64,000 bases of DNA, from assembly GCF_000003815.2 (NCBI RefSeq), contig NC_049993.1, positions 3,158,370 to 3,222,369 on the forward strand. Direction: 5' to 3'. The first letter of the stretch is position 1, and each line of letters starts with the position of its first letter. The position numbers were made by a program, and so were the translations under genes. A model generated the notes under the pieces. That model did no database searches, was not told the origin of the DNA, and saw nothing but the letters and a program-made list of their open reading frames with translations. Source of the stretch: Branchiostoma floridae. Lineage: Eukaryota > Chordata > Leptocardii > Amphioxiformes > Branchiostomatidae. This document shows, one piece after another, positions 46,701 through 54,100 of this stretch.

Positions 46701-49700
46701 TCGGAACTGCAGGGGCGTTTTTGTCAATACATTCCAAAGAGGATAACTGCAGAAAGGATTGATGGATTGGCATCATTTTAGGCATGTAGGTAGCTTGGGC
46801 AAAGGGTTCATAATGATATGCAAATTAGGACTTAATTTGCAATATTAATGAGAAAATTGTATAATTGTATAATTGTAATGTTAATTGTAATAGGTGGAAT
46901 ATAAGCAGATACCAAATATGGTAATGGAGACTCATTTGCATTACGTATGTAAAAATTGCAAAACTGCTTTATGATTAATGATTGGAATTTCATAATTGTT
47001 ACATGTGTACGTTAGTCAATGACGAACAACACCATGCATAAATTATTTGTTAGTCAATTGCATGAAATTTACAAAAGCTCTAAATATTTCATGGAAGTAT
47101 GAGGTCGCCAAATTCTAGACATCTTTAAACCACCTGAATATCCAGCTGACGTGTCTACGGTCGTTGTCGGGGCGATTCCTCGGGCTTTGGGCTATTAAAA
47201 TAGGCTGGCCAATGTTTGCAGGTCACTTTTAAAATACCTTACTCTGTCTTGAAATAGTTGAACTGTAATTTCCAACACCAGTAAGCAGTGGATTATAGGT
47301 TGCAGGAAGTCTATGGCGCTGAACAGAGACGGTGGGCGCCATAGACCTCCTGCAACCTATAATCAACTGCTTATTGAGTCACGTGTTCTATCTGGATAAC
47401 GTGACGTCACGACTGCAGTGGATTGTTCATTCCTTGACAAAGACTGATGCTGTGCAGTCGAAAATTTGGATGAGTCCAATTCTTGTGTCGGAAATTACAG
47501 TTCAACTATTTCAAGAATGACTTTTACCAACACAGATGAACTTTAAAGTTACCTTACTCTGTATTCTGCTCACAGCATGGATTGTACTGAGGAGCAATTT
47601 GTCATCATGGGGCTACCTATCATTTCAGCAGTGTTTGGTCCTTCCATCTGGTCAACCAACGTACGTTATATGTTTTCCTTTCTTACAAATGTGTACTTGG
47701 CGTGCCGTGCCTTAGATGATGATTTTTATTTGTAGCAAAGCGTTTCAGTAATTTCCTTCACCGAGACGATTGTATTTTGGGTAGCGTTTGTATGTTTGTA
47801 TGCATTTATGTATGTATGTATGTATGTATGTATGTATGTATGTATGTAGAAGACCAGTATAACTCAAGAACGCCTGAATAGATTGTATTGATATTTGGTA
47901 TGTGGGTAGGTCTTGATGATACCTCGAAACGATTAGATTTTGCCCCCCCCCCCCCCCTAGCAGTCTGTTACGGTACTGCAGCGGAACTTCCTGGTTTGAT
48001 ATCTTAAGTTCCGAACTTGCTGTGGCTATGATTTTTGAGTGGTAGACAGCTTTTGATGACGAGAGTAAGTGGTGTAGGTTTGGGCTCCCTAGTGGCTTGT
48101 TTTGGAACTGCCGGGCAGGTTTAGTATCAGAGTTGAAAAGAGAATAACTCAAGGAGGGGTTAACGGATTGCTATGAATGTTGGTATCTACATAGTGTAAG
48201 TGATGCTTCATATAAAGACATATTTATTAGGCAAATCGGTGTCTAATTTGCATAATTAATTAGATAATTTTGTAAACACGCTCATTTCCATTCTCGGACC
48301 ATAGCAACATGTAACATTTGTAACTGAGAAGGAGAGGAATATTGATATATACATATTATGCAAAATAAAGACCTAATTTGCATAATTAACAAGAAAATGC
48401 TACAATTTCATTTTGGTAAATGACAGGAACTTCTTACTTGTAGCATTTGGAACTTATGTGAAGGTGAACATCGTTGAACATCAATTATGCAAATGAGATC
48501 CTCATTTGCATAAATTATCAAAAATGCGTTAAAAGCATTCTTTCTTAACATAGATTGTGTACGTCTGTTGTTTGGTGGAGGATATGATCAAGTAATATAA
48601 TTTATGAAAATGAGAACCTTATTTGCATAATTAATGAAACACAATTAACACAGCAGTTGTAAAGGCTAGGATCATTTGGCGAAGGTATGGGGTCGTGGAA
48701 CGGTGGAACTCTAGTTTCTTTTGAGACTCATTTGAGTTGACTTGGAATAAGAACCTATTTTGGGTAAATATGGTCTTTTAGAGACTTGTGGCTGTGTTAG
48801 ATTGGGGATCAGGAAGGAAGAAATATGCAAGATGATGCAAAAATGAATATCGTTTACCTAATCAACTACTGCAAATGTGGCTCAAAAGACGTCACTCTTA
48901 CCTTTAAGCTGATCATTGTATACCATCAGTTTATTTAACAGTTATATTCTTGAATTTGGGAAACAAGAGACTTATTTTTGATATGGATGTAATAGAAGAA
49001 TGGCATGTGTTTAAAAATACTAAACATACAAACATGAAAATGTTTGTTTTCTATCCATAGGTGCCTCTAATAGGCGTCTCATTCAGAGCAGCGGTGACTT
49101 TGATCTATGTGTTTTCGAACATACTGGTGGTGGTTTTAGGCCACTTAGCCATAATTTTAAAGGTATGATTTTCAAGTATATCTATTGTTTAGTAAGAGTT
49201 TTAGTTATTATAAGTATAACTCTCCTTTGAAAAGTCTTCCTAACATGGTTAAGACTTGGTCTTTATGCTTTACTCGGGTTGCCGTTTTATTCGACAAAAG
49301 ATATGCAGATTTGATTAAACGGCTGACTTCACCGAGCAAAACAATTGCAATCCGTTTCCTAAAATAAGCAGAGGCAAAAGGAGCAAATGTATACTGCAAA
49401 TTACTTCTAAAATTTCCAAGTCGGATTATTTTGTGTGTGTTTTGTTACAACTCGCATCAATAATGGGGTCATCCATATGATCGGTTGTACGGGTGCACGA
49501 AACCAACATTTAAGCGGGCATTCAATCATGCGTAATTGCTAGGTGTTTTTTTTAACAAAAGCTACCTGTTCAAGAAAAAAAAATTGTGAGCAGTGCACAA
49601 CAAATGCAGTGAAAAATGATACACATTTTATTTGTGAATGTCCCATTTAGGCCAAGGTCACATTTTCACAAAGGGGCCCGGCCGGGAAGTTTTCGGTAAC

Positions 49701-51352
49701 GTTAAGTATAATATAAAATACAATAACTACACAAAACGGACCAAAAAAAACAGCATGCATTGTGCATATTTATTGGCATAAAAACGCCACGAAAGATTAT
49801 TTTCCTACTCAGATCATCGAATCAATCTATTATAGAATACATGCTTGGGGCATTTCATTTTCAACCGTCTACAAGGAAGAAGTCAAACCCCTTACAAGTT
49901 AAGTAGATTTAGTACCCTAGTCTGTATCGTATACACATTCCTAGAATTTAGTTAGAATCTACATGTACTTTAATGAACTTTTCTTATATTTTACATATGC
50001 AAATCGATCACATCCCATGCAAGTGTATTAAGTATTGCTGTTTCTCCCCACATAGAGTGACCCTTCTCCTGGCCTTGCCTTCCTGTTCCCTGTTACCCTG
50101 GCTTTTGTGGCCTACAAGATGTCCTCTGTGAGCCTGTACCAGACCCATCCCTGTCTGTTCCTGTCCATGGTCGGAATAACGGTTGCAAAAATCACCATCA
50201 AACTTATAGTGAGTGATAACTAATAGTATTTCTATGCTAACTGTATTGTGAAGCTACATTTAGTAACGGTCAGATTCGTCCTAAAAATGCATAGGTCCAA
50301 TGGAGGTTAACAGAGTGGGCGTATGAGGGTTTGGATCCCAGACGTAAATTTGAAATATTTGAACATCTTTTATCTAGAAGAAAAATCAAATCCGAGATTT
50401 TGTCAGACAATATCTGCTATACCTTCTCTTAGTTTTGTTCGAGGATTGGTACAATGCTATTCGTATTATACAGTAAATTCTGTGTTCAATCCGTCTGCGG
50501 TCCAATTGGATTCCTCTAAATTTTCAGAGAATAGTAAACAGGTATTTCTAAGTCATCAAAGCAACTTTTATCTAATAGAGATATCTTTTTTTTTTATTCT
50601 TTCATTGTTAAGATCGCACAGATGACGAAAAGTAACATGACGATATTGGACTCGTCACTGATTGGCCCAGGTTTGCTGCTCCTAGACCAATGCCTCAACA
50701 GCTTCATCAATGAGTACATCCTTTTGTGGTTGAGTTTGGTAAGTAGAACCAATTCCACCTTACTGAATTGGCGTTTGTTGCGTTTTGTTCTAACATCTTT
50801 AAAACGAAAACTTTGTAACAATGCAACTGATATAAGTTACTGTTAATAACAATCTCTTAACTACACTTGACTTCATGAGCATATTCTACTATACTCTTAC
50901 ATATAAGTCATGTATAAATAATCTTCTTAGTTTCTTAACTGTTCCAACATAGTCCCTTTCGTATTACAGAGTCGGTAATTCGGACTCAGTTAAATCCAAT
51001 ACTATAGACATGTTTAGAACATGAGATATTAAAATGGAAGTCCCGCGGCAGTACTTAGAAAGTCGCCAGGGGACCATTATATCGAACTTGACATTTGATT
51101 TCCAGAGTCTTACCGACCTAACCATTTCACCTGGACACATCCAAGGCATCTCGAATGATGAAGCCTGCATTCTTTATCCTCAGCGGTGTGTGATTTCTTT
51201 CCACTTGTGATCTTTTTCAGGTGTACGTGACCCTTGACCTGGCTACTTACAGTTCCGTGTTGTGTATGCAAATCTGCGACCACCTTGACATCTACTGTTT
51301 TAGTATCACGAGCAAGCCGTCACTCAATGGACTGAAATTAAGGAAGCTGTAA
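25659..51352 (+). CDS. CEPT1: Choline/ethanolamine phosphotransferase (CEPT1/CHPT1-like), 9 coding exons
   Basis: The family moves phosphocholine or phosphoethanolamine from CDP-choline or CDP-ethanolamine to diacylglycerol, the last step of the Kennedy pathway, in ER/Golgi membranes. Coding exons: 25659-25754, 38083-38214, 39072-39219, 45968-46109, 47576-47660, 49061-49162, 50056-50208, 50613-50738 and 51221-51352. All introns are GT/AG and all phases agree. The total of 1116 nt gives 371 residues, slightly shorter than the human proteins (about 400-416). The CDP-alcohol phosphotransferase motif is complete: Asp96, Asp99, Gly100, Ala103, Arg104, Gly113, Asp117 and Asp121. Multiple hydrophobic segments fit the polytopic fold. 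Whether it is CEPT1 or the choline-specific CHPT1 cannot be told from sequence reading alone. The introns are filled with mobile elements. Confidence 0.93.
26269..27610. repeat. Dispersed repeat copies in intron 1
   Basis: Phrases such as GGAGGATTTTCACGATATTT, TTGGTAGGTGTGTAGC and TAGAGAGGATTGTCAA occur twice within 26490-26790. Family words recur at 27400-27540 (GAAGCCTTGGATAGATCCTG, GTACTGCAGTGGAACTTC). These are the same words as in the copies at 46.2, 47.9 and 62.8 kb. No gene was seen. Confidence 0.5.
27223..28191. mobile_element. Element with about 54-bp inverted ends
   Basis: GCTAGAGTTCCACAAACACA (27223) through TTGAA (27274) is matched in inverted orientation by 28138-28191. The word CTAGAGTTCCACGA also ends other dispersed copies (15312, 26269, 48700), so this is likely a terminal sequence of a non-autonomous family. 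The interior contains a short GGTAGGTAGGTAGGTAG tract and no coding sequence. Confidence 0.5.
28400..29619. mobile_element. Foldback-like element with minisatellite arms
   Basis: About 40-bp ends (28400-28439 and 29580-29619) are inverted repeats starting CCATAGGCGGTAGGCCATCG. Inside the left end lies a 51-bp minisatellite (28475-29111). Inside the right end lie about four degenerate copies of the same unit in inverted orientation (29317-29545). The spacer of about 200 bp has no ORF. Inverted arms built of tandem repeats are the hallmark of foldback elements. A third, solitary copy of the end lies at about 30271-30306. No target duplication was seen. Confidence 0.65.
28475..29111. repeat. 51-bp minisatellite, 12 full units plus a partial
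   Basis: The unit contains CCACGGAAAGATTCCCGAGA, ATCGTACACTTACACACACG and GTGTACTCGG. The first six units are almost identical. Later ones carry shared variants (CTTGAGGATCG, TTATGCACACC). Because 51 is a multiple of three, five long frames stay open on both strands. The apparent 17-residue repeat protein is an artefact unless transcription is shown. Confidence 0.95.
29795..30025 (+). mobile_element. RTE-like retrotransposon 3' fragment with (GAT)n tail
   Basis: An open frame from about 29795 encodes [20 protein letters not shown], then [20 protein letters not shown] and a TGA at about 30000. This is the typical C terminus of an animal non-LTR reverse transcriptase. It is followed directly by eight GAT/ATG units, a 3' microsatellite tail as in RTE elements. 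It is strongly 5'-truncated and not functional. Confidence 0.7.
30324..31265. mobile_element. piggyBac-like MITE, 942 bp
   Basis: The perfect inverted ends CCCTCATCCGACCGT are flanked by TTAA at 30320-30323 and 31266-31269. Just inside both ends lies the palindrome GGGGTCATTTTTGACCCC (30343 and 31205 regions), with one more internal copy near 30518. There is no transposase ORF, so it would depend on an enzyme supplied from elsewhere. A diverged right end of the same family lies at 50263-50312. Confidence 0.8.
31740..31835. repeat. Short inverted repeat
   Basis: GTGGGGACTTGAGGTT (about 31749) is mirrored by AATCTCAAGTCCCCAC about 50 bp later, giving a short stem-loop within intron 1. The function is unknown and no TSD was seen. 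Confidence 0.45.
32622..33019. mobile_element. MITE with 57-bp TIRs and 9-bp target duplication
   Basis: The ends TAGCCTGG..CCAGGCTA extend as imperfect inverted repeats of about 57 bp. The 9-bp direct repeats ACGACGTAC (32613-32621 and 33020-33028) flank the 398-bp element exactly. A 9-bp duplication suits Mutator-like transposons, though other superfamilies also make 8-9 bp. There is no coding capacity. Confidence 0.8.
33807..34365 (+). pseudogene. HIRAN-like domain gene fragment
   Basis: Three adjoining pieces lie in three different frames. The first ends with [17 protein letters not shown]. The second (about 34040-34107) reads [16 protein letters not shown]. The third (34108-34365) reads [20 protein letters not shown], then [17 protein letters not shown]. 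EPDNxxDxNAI followed by a Gly-Tyr-x-Pro strand is the pattern of HIRAN domains, which bind DNA ends in helicases and also occur alone. The frame changes suggest decay or missed introns. It lies in intron 1 of the phosphotransferase gene, on the same strand. The domain call is by eye. Confidence 0.45.
34456..34740. repeat. Degenerate tandem repeat, four units of about 80-100 bp
   Basis: Each unit contains GTATCACTGTCTTGAGTTTT, then an ACAGTGT-like stretch, then CAGTTGCAACTTCCTTTACT. The units vary in length. Confidence 0.7.
34849..34969 (-). CDS. Possible exon, acidic low-complexity
   Basis: Between an AG acceptor (CCTCGATACAG on minus) and a donor GTAAGT, an open 121-bp segment encodes [20 protein letters not shown] and [13 protein letters not shown]. 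The flanking splice-like signals make it a candidate exon of an unrecognised minus-strand gene. No partner exon could be joined in phase: a candidate first exon at 36726-36675 ([17 protein letters not shown]) has an incompatible phase. It may be chance. Confidence 0.2.
36340..36780. promoter_or_regulatory. ETS-site-rich, promoter-like stretch
   Basis: CTTCCGG-type ETS/GABP sites occur at about 36374, 36390 and 36747, and a GACCGGAAACC on the other strand near 36776. A minus-strand ATG at 36726 opens 17 codons and meets a GTAAGC donor. This looks like a promoter with a short first exon, but no downstream exon was confirmed. Confidence 0.3.
36983..37115 (+). mobile_element. tRNA-derived SINE
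   Basis: A tRNA-like head (ATGGCGTAATCGGTATCGCG, then B box GATTTCGAATCCC at about 37029) is followed by TTGTGCCCTTGAGAAAGACA and TTTACACGACTTTCC. It is a second copy of the family seen inverted at 16619-16757. Confidence 0.7.
37371..37595. mobile_element. Hairpin MITE-like inverted repeat
   Basis: The arms 37371-37465 and 37494-37595 are near-perfect inverted repeats of about 95-100 bp around a short spacer. They contain TACTATTGATTGATGATATT and GTGCATTTG words. A direct repeat of the segment GACAAATATCATTTTCTTTA (37337 and 37490) overlaps the left flank and the loop side. Confidence 0.65.
38083..38214 (+). CDS. CEPT1: CEPT1-like exon 2
   Basis: The acceptor CTTTGTCTACAG precedes the exon and the donor is GTGAGT. 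It encodes [20 protein letters not shown] and the first membrane helix [17 protein letters not shown]. The WxAPNLIT segment is highly conserved in CEPT1/CHPT1. Both borders are phase 0. Confidence 0.95.
38620..38970. repeat. 15-bp minisatellite
   Basis: About 23 units of the type GGGGACACAACCACA lie in intron 2. The multiple-of-three period keeps minus-strand frames open (PLGLC and GVVSP repeats), which are not taken as genes. Confidence 0.95.
39072..39219 (+). CDS. CEPT1: CEPT1-like exon 3 (catalytic motif)
   Basis: The exon encodes residues 77-126, with [14 protein letters not shown] followed by [13 protein letters not shown]: the complete DxxDGxxAR..G..D..D catalytic signature of CDP-alcohol phosphotransferases. 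It ends in phase 1 before GTAAGA. Confidence 0.96.
39308..39545. mobile_element. Decayed MITE fragment
   Basis: The fragment starts TTAACCCTCAAACACCCGAG and contains GTCCATTTGGACCCC, with an inverted counterpart GGTCCAAATGGACCC near 39510. A related but more decayed stretch lies at 50380-50520 (CAATATCTGCTATACCTT, GTCTGCGGTCC). The TTAACCCT start resembles piggyBac-like ends. The right border is not clear. Confidence 0.45.
39701..41585. mobile_element. GC-rich nested inverted-repeat complex
   Basis: Two inverted pairs share the contiguous right block. 39701-39897 (weakly to about 39995) pairs with 41061-41257 (to 40985). 40572-40881 pairs with 41276-41585 over about 310 bp. Each begins with AAGCTAGGGGCACAACCCGC or a variant. 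The arrangement suggests at least two copies of one GC-rich element family, one inside the other. Between them, near 40090-40260, lies an acidic frame ([20 protein letters not shown]) that may be a relic of a coding region. ORFs in the arms are mirror translations. Confidence 0.55.
41640..41666. mobile_element. Solo end of piggyBac-like family
   Basis: CCCGTCTGATTAGGGTTAA (41648-41666) resembles the right end of the 42305-43257 MITE, including the TTAA. No matching left end was found nearby. Confidence 0.4.
42305..43257. mobile_element. piggyBac-like MITE, 953 bp
   Basis: The inverted ends CCCTATTCAGACCGGGC and CCGGTCTGAATAGGG are flanked by TTAA (42301-42304, 43258-43261). Subterminal G and C runs (10 and about 20) lie near the two ends. 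The interior is AT-rich with repeated TGACGTCA-type words (about 42460-42680, 42900) and no transposase. It lies in intron 3 of the phosphotransferase gene. Confidence 0.8.
43262..43762. promoter_or_regulatory. CpG-rich promoter-like stretch
   Basis: This stretch is far richer in G, C and CpG than its surroundings. It holds a CTTCCGGC ETS-type site near 43320, TGCGCTTGCGCTTCGCC near 43357 (NRF1-like) and GGCGGCGCCGCGTG near 43661. It lies just upstream of the short ORF start at 43763. An internal promoter within intron 3 is inferred. Confidence 0.4.
43763..44890 (+). CDS. Possible small nested transcript, 2-3 exons
   Basis: The ATG at 43763 (MDEEFQ) meets GTAAAA at 43782. A second open segment, 44446-44538, lies between ATCAG and GTATTT. 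It continues in phase with [17 protein letters not shown] and [13 protein letters not shown] third open segment in 44760-44910 has several possible acceptors; one near 44800 stays in frame to a TGA at about 44909, the first one does not. No family is recognised. It could be a lineage-specific short protein, a non-coding RNA or an alternative promoter of the host gene. Confidence 0.2.
45968..46109 (+). CDS. CEPT1: CEPT1-like exon 4
   Basis: The acceptor is CCTTTCCTCTAG. The exon encodes [20 protein letters not shown], then [20 protein letters not shown]. This corresponds to the second and third membrane segments of the family, with the conserved SGxxxFG stretch. It ends in phase 2 before GTAAGT. 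Confidence 0.9.
46138..47050 (+). repeat. Dispersed AT-rich repeat copy
   Basis: The copy starts TATATATAGTTTACCCTGCG and a TG-rich run. Then come AACTCAAGAAAGACTGAGTG, TTTGGGCCCCTAGAGGC, GTACTGCAGCGTAACTTCC, and TTTGCAT/AATTAAT blocks. It has the same order of words as 47745-48715 and 62720-64000. No coding sequence was seen. Confidence 0.6.
47248..47539. mobile_element. Cruciform-forming insertion upstream of exon 5
   Basis: The outer 26-bp perfect inverted repeats (47248-47273, 47490-47515) begin CTTGAAATAGTTGAACTG. The inner near-perfect 36-bp arms (47284-47319, 47336-47371) contain TATAGGTTGCAGGA. The unit is bounded by an imperfect 23-bp direct repeat ending ACCTTACTCTGT (47225-47247, 47540-47562). 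The right copy lies 13 bp from the start of exon 5. The nature of the element is not identified. Confidence 0.55.
47576..47660 (+). CDS. CEPT1: CEPT1-like exon 5
   Basis: The 85-bp exon follows TGCTCACAG and precedes GTACGT. It encodes [20 protein letters not shown] and GPSIWSTN, equivalent to the conserved segment after SGxxxFG in CEPT1, which begins with a Thr-Glu pair and a hydrophobic run. Confidence 0.92.
47745..48715. repeat. Dispersed AT-rich repeat, near-complete copy with TATG microsatellite
   Basis: The copy carries a GTAT/TATG microsatellite (47809-47849), AACTCAAGAACGCCTGAATA, GGTACTGCAGCGGAACTTCC, several TTTGCATAATTAAT blocks and, at its right end, GGTATGGGGTCGTGGAAC and ACTCTAGTTTC. 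The right-end word is found inverted at other copies (15312, 26269, 27223), which defines one border of the family. Confidence 0.6.
49061..49162 (+). CDS. CEPT1: CEPT1-like exon 6
   Basis: The exon encodes 34 residues, [20 protein letters not shown] and [14 protein letters not shown], a membrane segment. Its primary sequence is less conserved than its neighbours, but size, phase and hydrophobicity fit. Borders are CTATCCATAG and GTATGA. Confidence 0.88.
50056..50208 (+). CDS. CEPT1: CEPT1-like exon 7
   Basis: The exon encodes [20 protein letters not shown] and then [20 protein letters not shown]. The HPCL..AKIT stretch is highly conserved in the family. Borders are CACATAG and GTGAGT, phase 0. 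Confidence 0.95.
50263..50312. mobile_element. Relic of the 30324-type MITE end
   Basis: ACGGTCAGATTCGTCCTAAA followed by GGTCCAATGGAGGTTAA matches the right end of the 30324-31265 element with several changes. Related decayed sequence continues to about 50540. Confidence 0.5.
50613..50738 (+). CDS. CEPT1: CEPT1-like exon 8
   Basis: The exon encodes [20 protein letters not shown], then [18 protein letters not shown]. The MTKSxM and FINEYILLW stretches are conserved family blocks. It ends before GTAAGT in phase 0. Confidence 0.95.
51221..51352 (+). CDS. CEPT1: CEPT1-like exon 9 (C terminus)
   Basis: After CTTTTTCAG the exon encodes [20 protein letters not shown] and [13 protein letters not shown], like the family's last helix and its IxxHLxIxxF end. 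The stop TAA (51350-51352) directly borders a MITE-like repeat. Confidence 0.92.
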   Translation: MYVTLDLATYSSVLCMQICDHLDIYCFSITSKPSLNGLKLRKL

Positions 51353-51720
51353 GGGTGGGTACCGGTAGAAATTCACGCATTTTGGGGCTTACCGGTCGAA
51401 GAAAATAACAAGAGTGAAGTAGAATAGAGACTAAATAGTAATTTCTACCAAATTTTACTGCCAATTCTACAGAGGCAGTTAGCCTTCTATGATTTCATAA
51501 CGACAGTGGGAGTCGAATACGCCACAAAACAGATTTCTTTGTAGCGAAATGGACCATTGTTTTAAGTATCGTTCATTCACAAGTTTTCGCACACTGAATG
51601 AGGATTAGGTTTAGGTCCGGACCTGGACCTACTCCTTTGGACCTAAACCGTACATGGACCTGATTTTTTTGTACCGGTACCCACCCCTGGTCAGCTGTCT
51701 AGGTACCGGTACCCACCCCT
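51351..51720. mobile_element. MITE-like repeat in 3' UTR
   Basis: The left end AAGGGTGGGTACCGGTA is mirrored by TACCGGTACCCACCCCT near 51671-51687, and by a second copy at 51704-51720. AGCTGT occurs just outside both sides (51345-51350 and about 51693), a possible short target duplication. The interior has the words ACCGGTCGAAG and GGACCTGGACCT and no ORF. Confidence 0.5.
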
Positions 51721-52841
51721 ATCTCACTGTTTCACGACTTGGCCTTGCAACATGTTGGTACAAAGGAATTTGACAACGAACTCGCCCAAGTAGCCCAATA
51801 GCCAATACAAATATCAATTTTATTATGTATAACTTCCATTTAGGTACTTAGTTACGTAGTTAAAACGTATTTCTAAGATAAAACATTGGTTAATTGTAAC
51901 ATTGAAGTTACTAACAAGCCAATGAACCATAAAAATGAAATGAATTGCACCTGAGGAATTGCATCAAAACTGCTAGTTATTATACGTCAAATAAGTAAGA
52001 ATCATACTGATACAGGATTTGCTCGCATAGAGCAATTACAAAAAGTGTATCTGTATGGCATAGTAGGAGCCAGAATCCAGGTATATTAGAGATTATACTA
52101 TTACTCATATTATATCCGTAAAAGTTTAGAATCTATAGTACATAGGGTAATAATTATGTTAAAGTACTTTCGAAATATTTAAAGTTATAGTTTTTAGATC
52201 GAGTGCCATATTTTATTCCTAGAGCAATTTAAGCATGTCTGCATATTAGAGTGCATTCTATTTACTCGTTGGCTTGACTGTTTCGCACACACAGCTAGAG
52301 TCGCTGGCAGAAACAGAAGGAATGTACAATGTATAATGTAGGTCTACATTTTATATTACATACTATCAAACAAACGTATGTGTGTATAAGAATAATGTAT
52401 GTGCGAGTGCGATTTTAGACAATTTCTTTGTAAACGATAACATCACTTTTTCTCATGAAAGATCGTTTTTGAAATCTTTTATTTGTCAAGTCAAGTCAAG
52501 GTTCATTTCACAACAATTAAGGTTAGGTAATATCAGTAATTGTATTAGGCAACTGTCTATGTATCAATACAGGAAATGTAGGTTCTAGGCTTTACACTAT
52601 TAATAGAAAACATAGGTACAATATAAACCAAAGCGGCATATATGACTACTTATTGCTGGCATTAATCTACTGTACTAGTACACACTGCACGCTATACATG
52701 TGGTATTGGAAGGCACAGTAAAAGGCTATATGTCTAGTAAACATACATACATGCACAGTCACAGTCTTACTGAGTTGAAGCATTCTCAAAGTTCCGCTTC
52801 CAGTGCGATCTATCATTCATCATTACTGATATGTTCTTATT

Positions 52842-53060
52842 TCATAGTCTAGACTCTGATTCAATAAAGATTTTTAGCGTAAGGTATGGACGTCCTCTTC
52901 TTCTGTTTGCTTCTGGGGACCAAAAGAACAGTTTACAGGCTGGTTCGCCATGTCGAGTAACATGTCCAGCAAGGCTTAACCGGCGTCGCCTGACTTCAGT
53001 TGAGATACGGAAAAGTCCCATACAGTTCTTTGTTTGTTGTGTGTTCCCATCAAAGTTTAT
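52842..53060 (-). pseudogene. Reverse transcriptase C-terminal remnant
   Basis: A minus-strand frame reads RISTEVRRRRLSLAGHVTRH, then FFWSPEANRRRGRPYLTL. RRLxxAGHxxR and RxRGRPxxT are the usual words of the far C terminus of non-LTR reverse transcriptases. The rest of the element is absent. Confidence 0.65.
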
Positions 53061-53255
53061 TGTATACAACACGTGTCATTGATGCCTCCTAGCGAGTCGT
53101 AACATATCAAGGCCAAGTGTCAAACGTACGACGCCCTGTTTGCAAGATTAAAACGTTGTATGTACAATATACGTCTAAATATATATATGTCTAAAATATG
53201 TCTAAATATATATGTCTAAAAAGAGGAAACGAAGAATAGATAAAAGAAGGTTCCA

Positions 53256-53330
53256 AGTGGGACGCGAACTGCGTCCTTCAGCTTGATAGTCGCATACTCT
53301 TCCACTAAGCTACTTGCATTACGTAGAGCC
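53256..53330 (-). other. tRNA-like sequence
   Basis: On the minus strand CAAGTAGCTTAGTGGAAGAG looks like an acceptor strand and A box. GGACGCAGTTCGCGTCC forms a five-pair T-type stem, and a CCACTTG acceptor strand pairs with CAAGTAG apart from one mismatch. The anticodon stem is poor and the T loop is not canonical. It is more likely a tRNA-derived repeat than a working tRNA. Confidence 0.35.
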
Positions 53331-53899
53331 AATGTTTTCTATCTTATCAACTTTACCTGTGACGTATCCACAATAAACGACCTTCGATCAATCGAAAACC
53401 TGCATTTCAAAGCCTAAGGTTTGTTATCTGCGTTTTCATTGGATTCCGGTTTAAGCAAGCGTTTTGTGTCCTGCGCGCTGATACGCCCACCTGTGACGTG
53501 TCCCCAAGAAAGGCTGACGTTTGTGGCCAATCAAAAAGCTGGAAACGTGGATAGCATGTTACAGCCCCCAGTTTTTAGAAAAGGCCAATAAAAGCAATAT
53601 GTTTTGCCCTTTCTTGAAAACATACTATTACTAGTAGAAGCAGAACACCCACCTCCGTACAGTATGGCTTTAATTACCAAGCTAAGATCGACTCAACTGA
53701 GTTCATCTACTATCATAATTACTGCTAGAACAATATTATGAATACTACCAATATGGATTCTAAACCAAAGTCAGTTGAGTTAAAAGCACGTAGAAGACAA
53801 CATGTTACTTGTGTGTCGCTAGCCTGCTGCTGACCTCCCGACATGATGCCACTTGTCAGGTTTCTGGACAGCAAAAAACACGCCCTACACCAGTCATGG

Positions 53900-54100
53900 T
53901 AGCCTCCATAATAGGCTCTCTAGAGCCTTTTTTGGCTCATAATAAACTTTTGCTGGCCATTTCTTTTTGTACTGGGTCGCTGATTACTGCCGGCAGTCAG
54001 GAAAAGCCAGCAATCAGCGACCCAGTACAAAAAGAAATGGCCAGCAAAAGTGTATTATCAGCCAAAAAAAGGCCCAAGAGAGCCTGCTATATGGAGGCTA
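53900..54100. mobile_element. Hairpin MITE, 201 bp
   Basis: Two arms of about 95 bp are nearly exact inverted copies around a spacer of under 20 bp. The ends are TAGCCTCC..GGAGGCTA. Flanking 8-bp repeats AGTCATGG (53892-53899) and AGCCATGG (54101-54108) differ at one base. The ends resemble those of the 32622-33019 MITE (TAGCCTGG), which suggests related transposase recognition. The ORF across it is a mirror translation. Confidence 0.75.
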
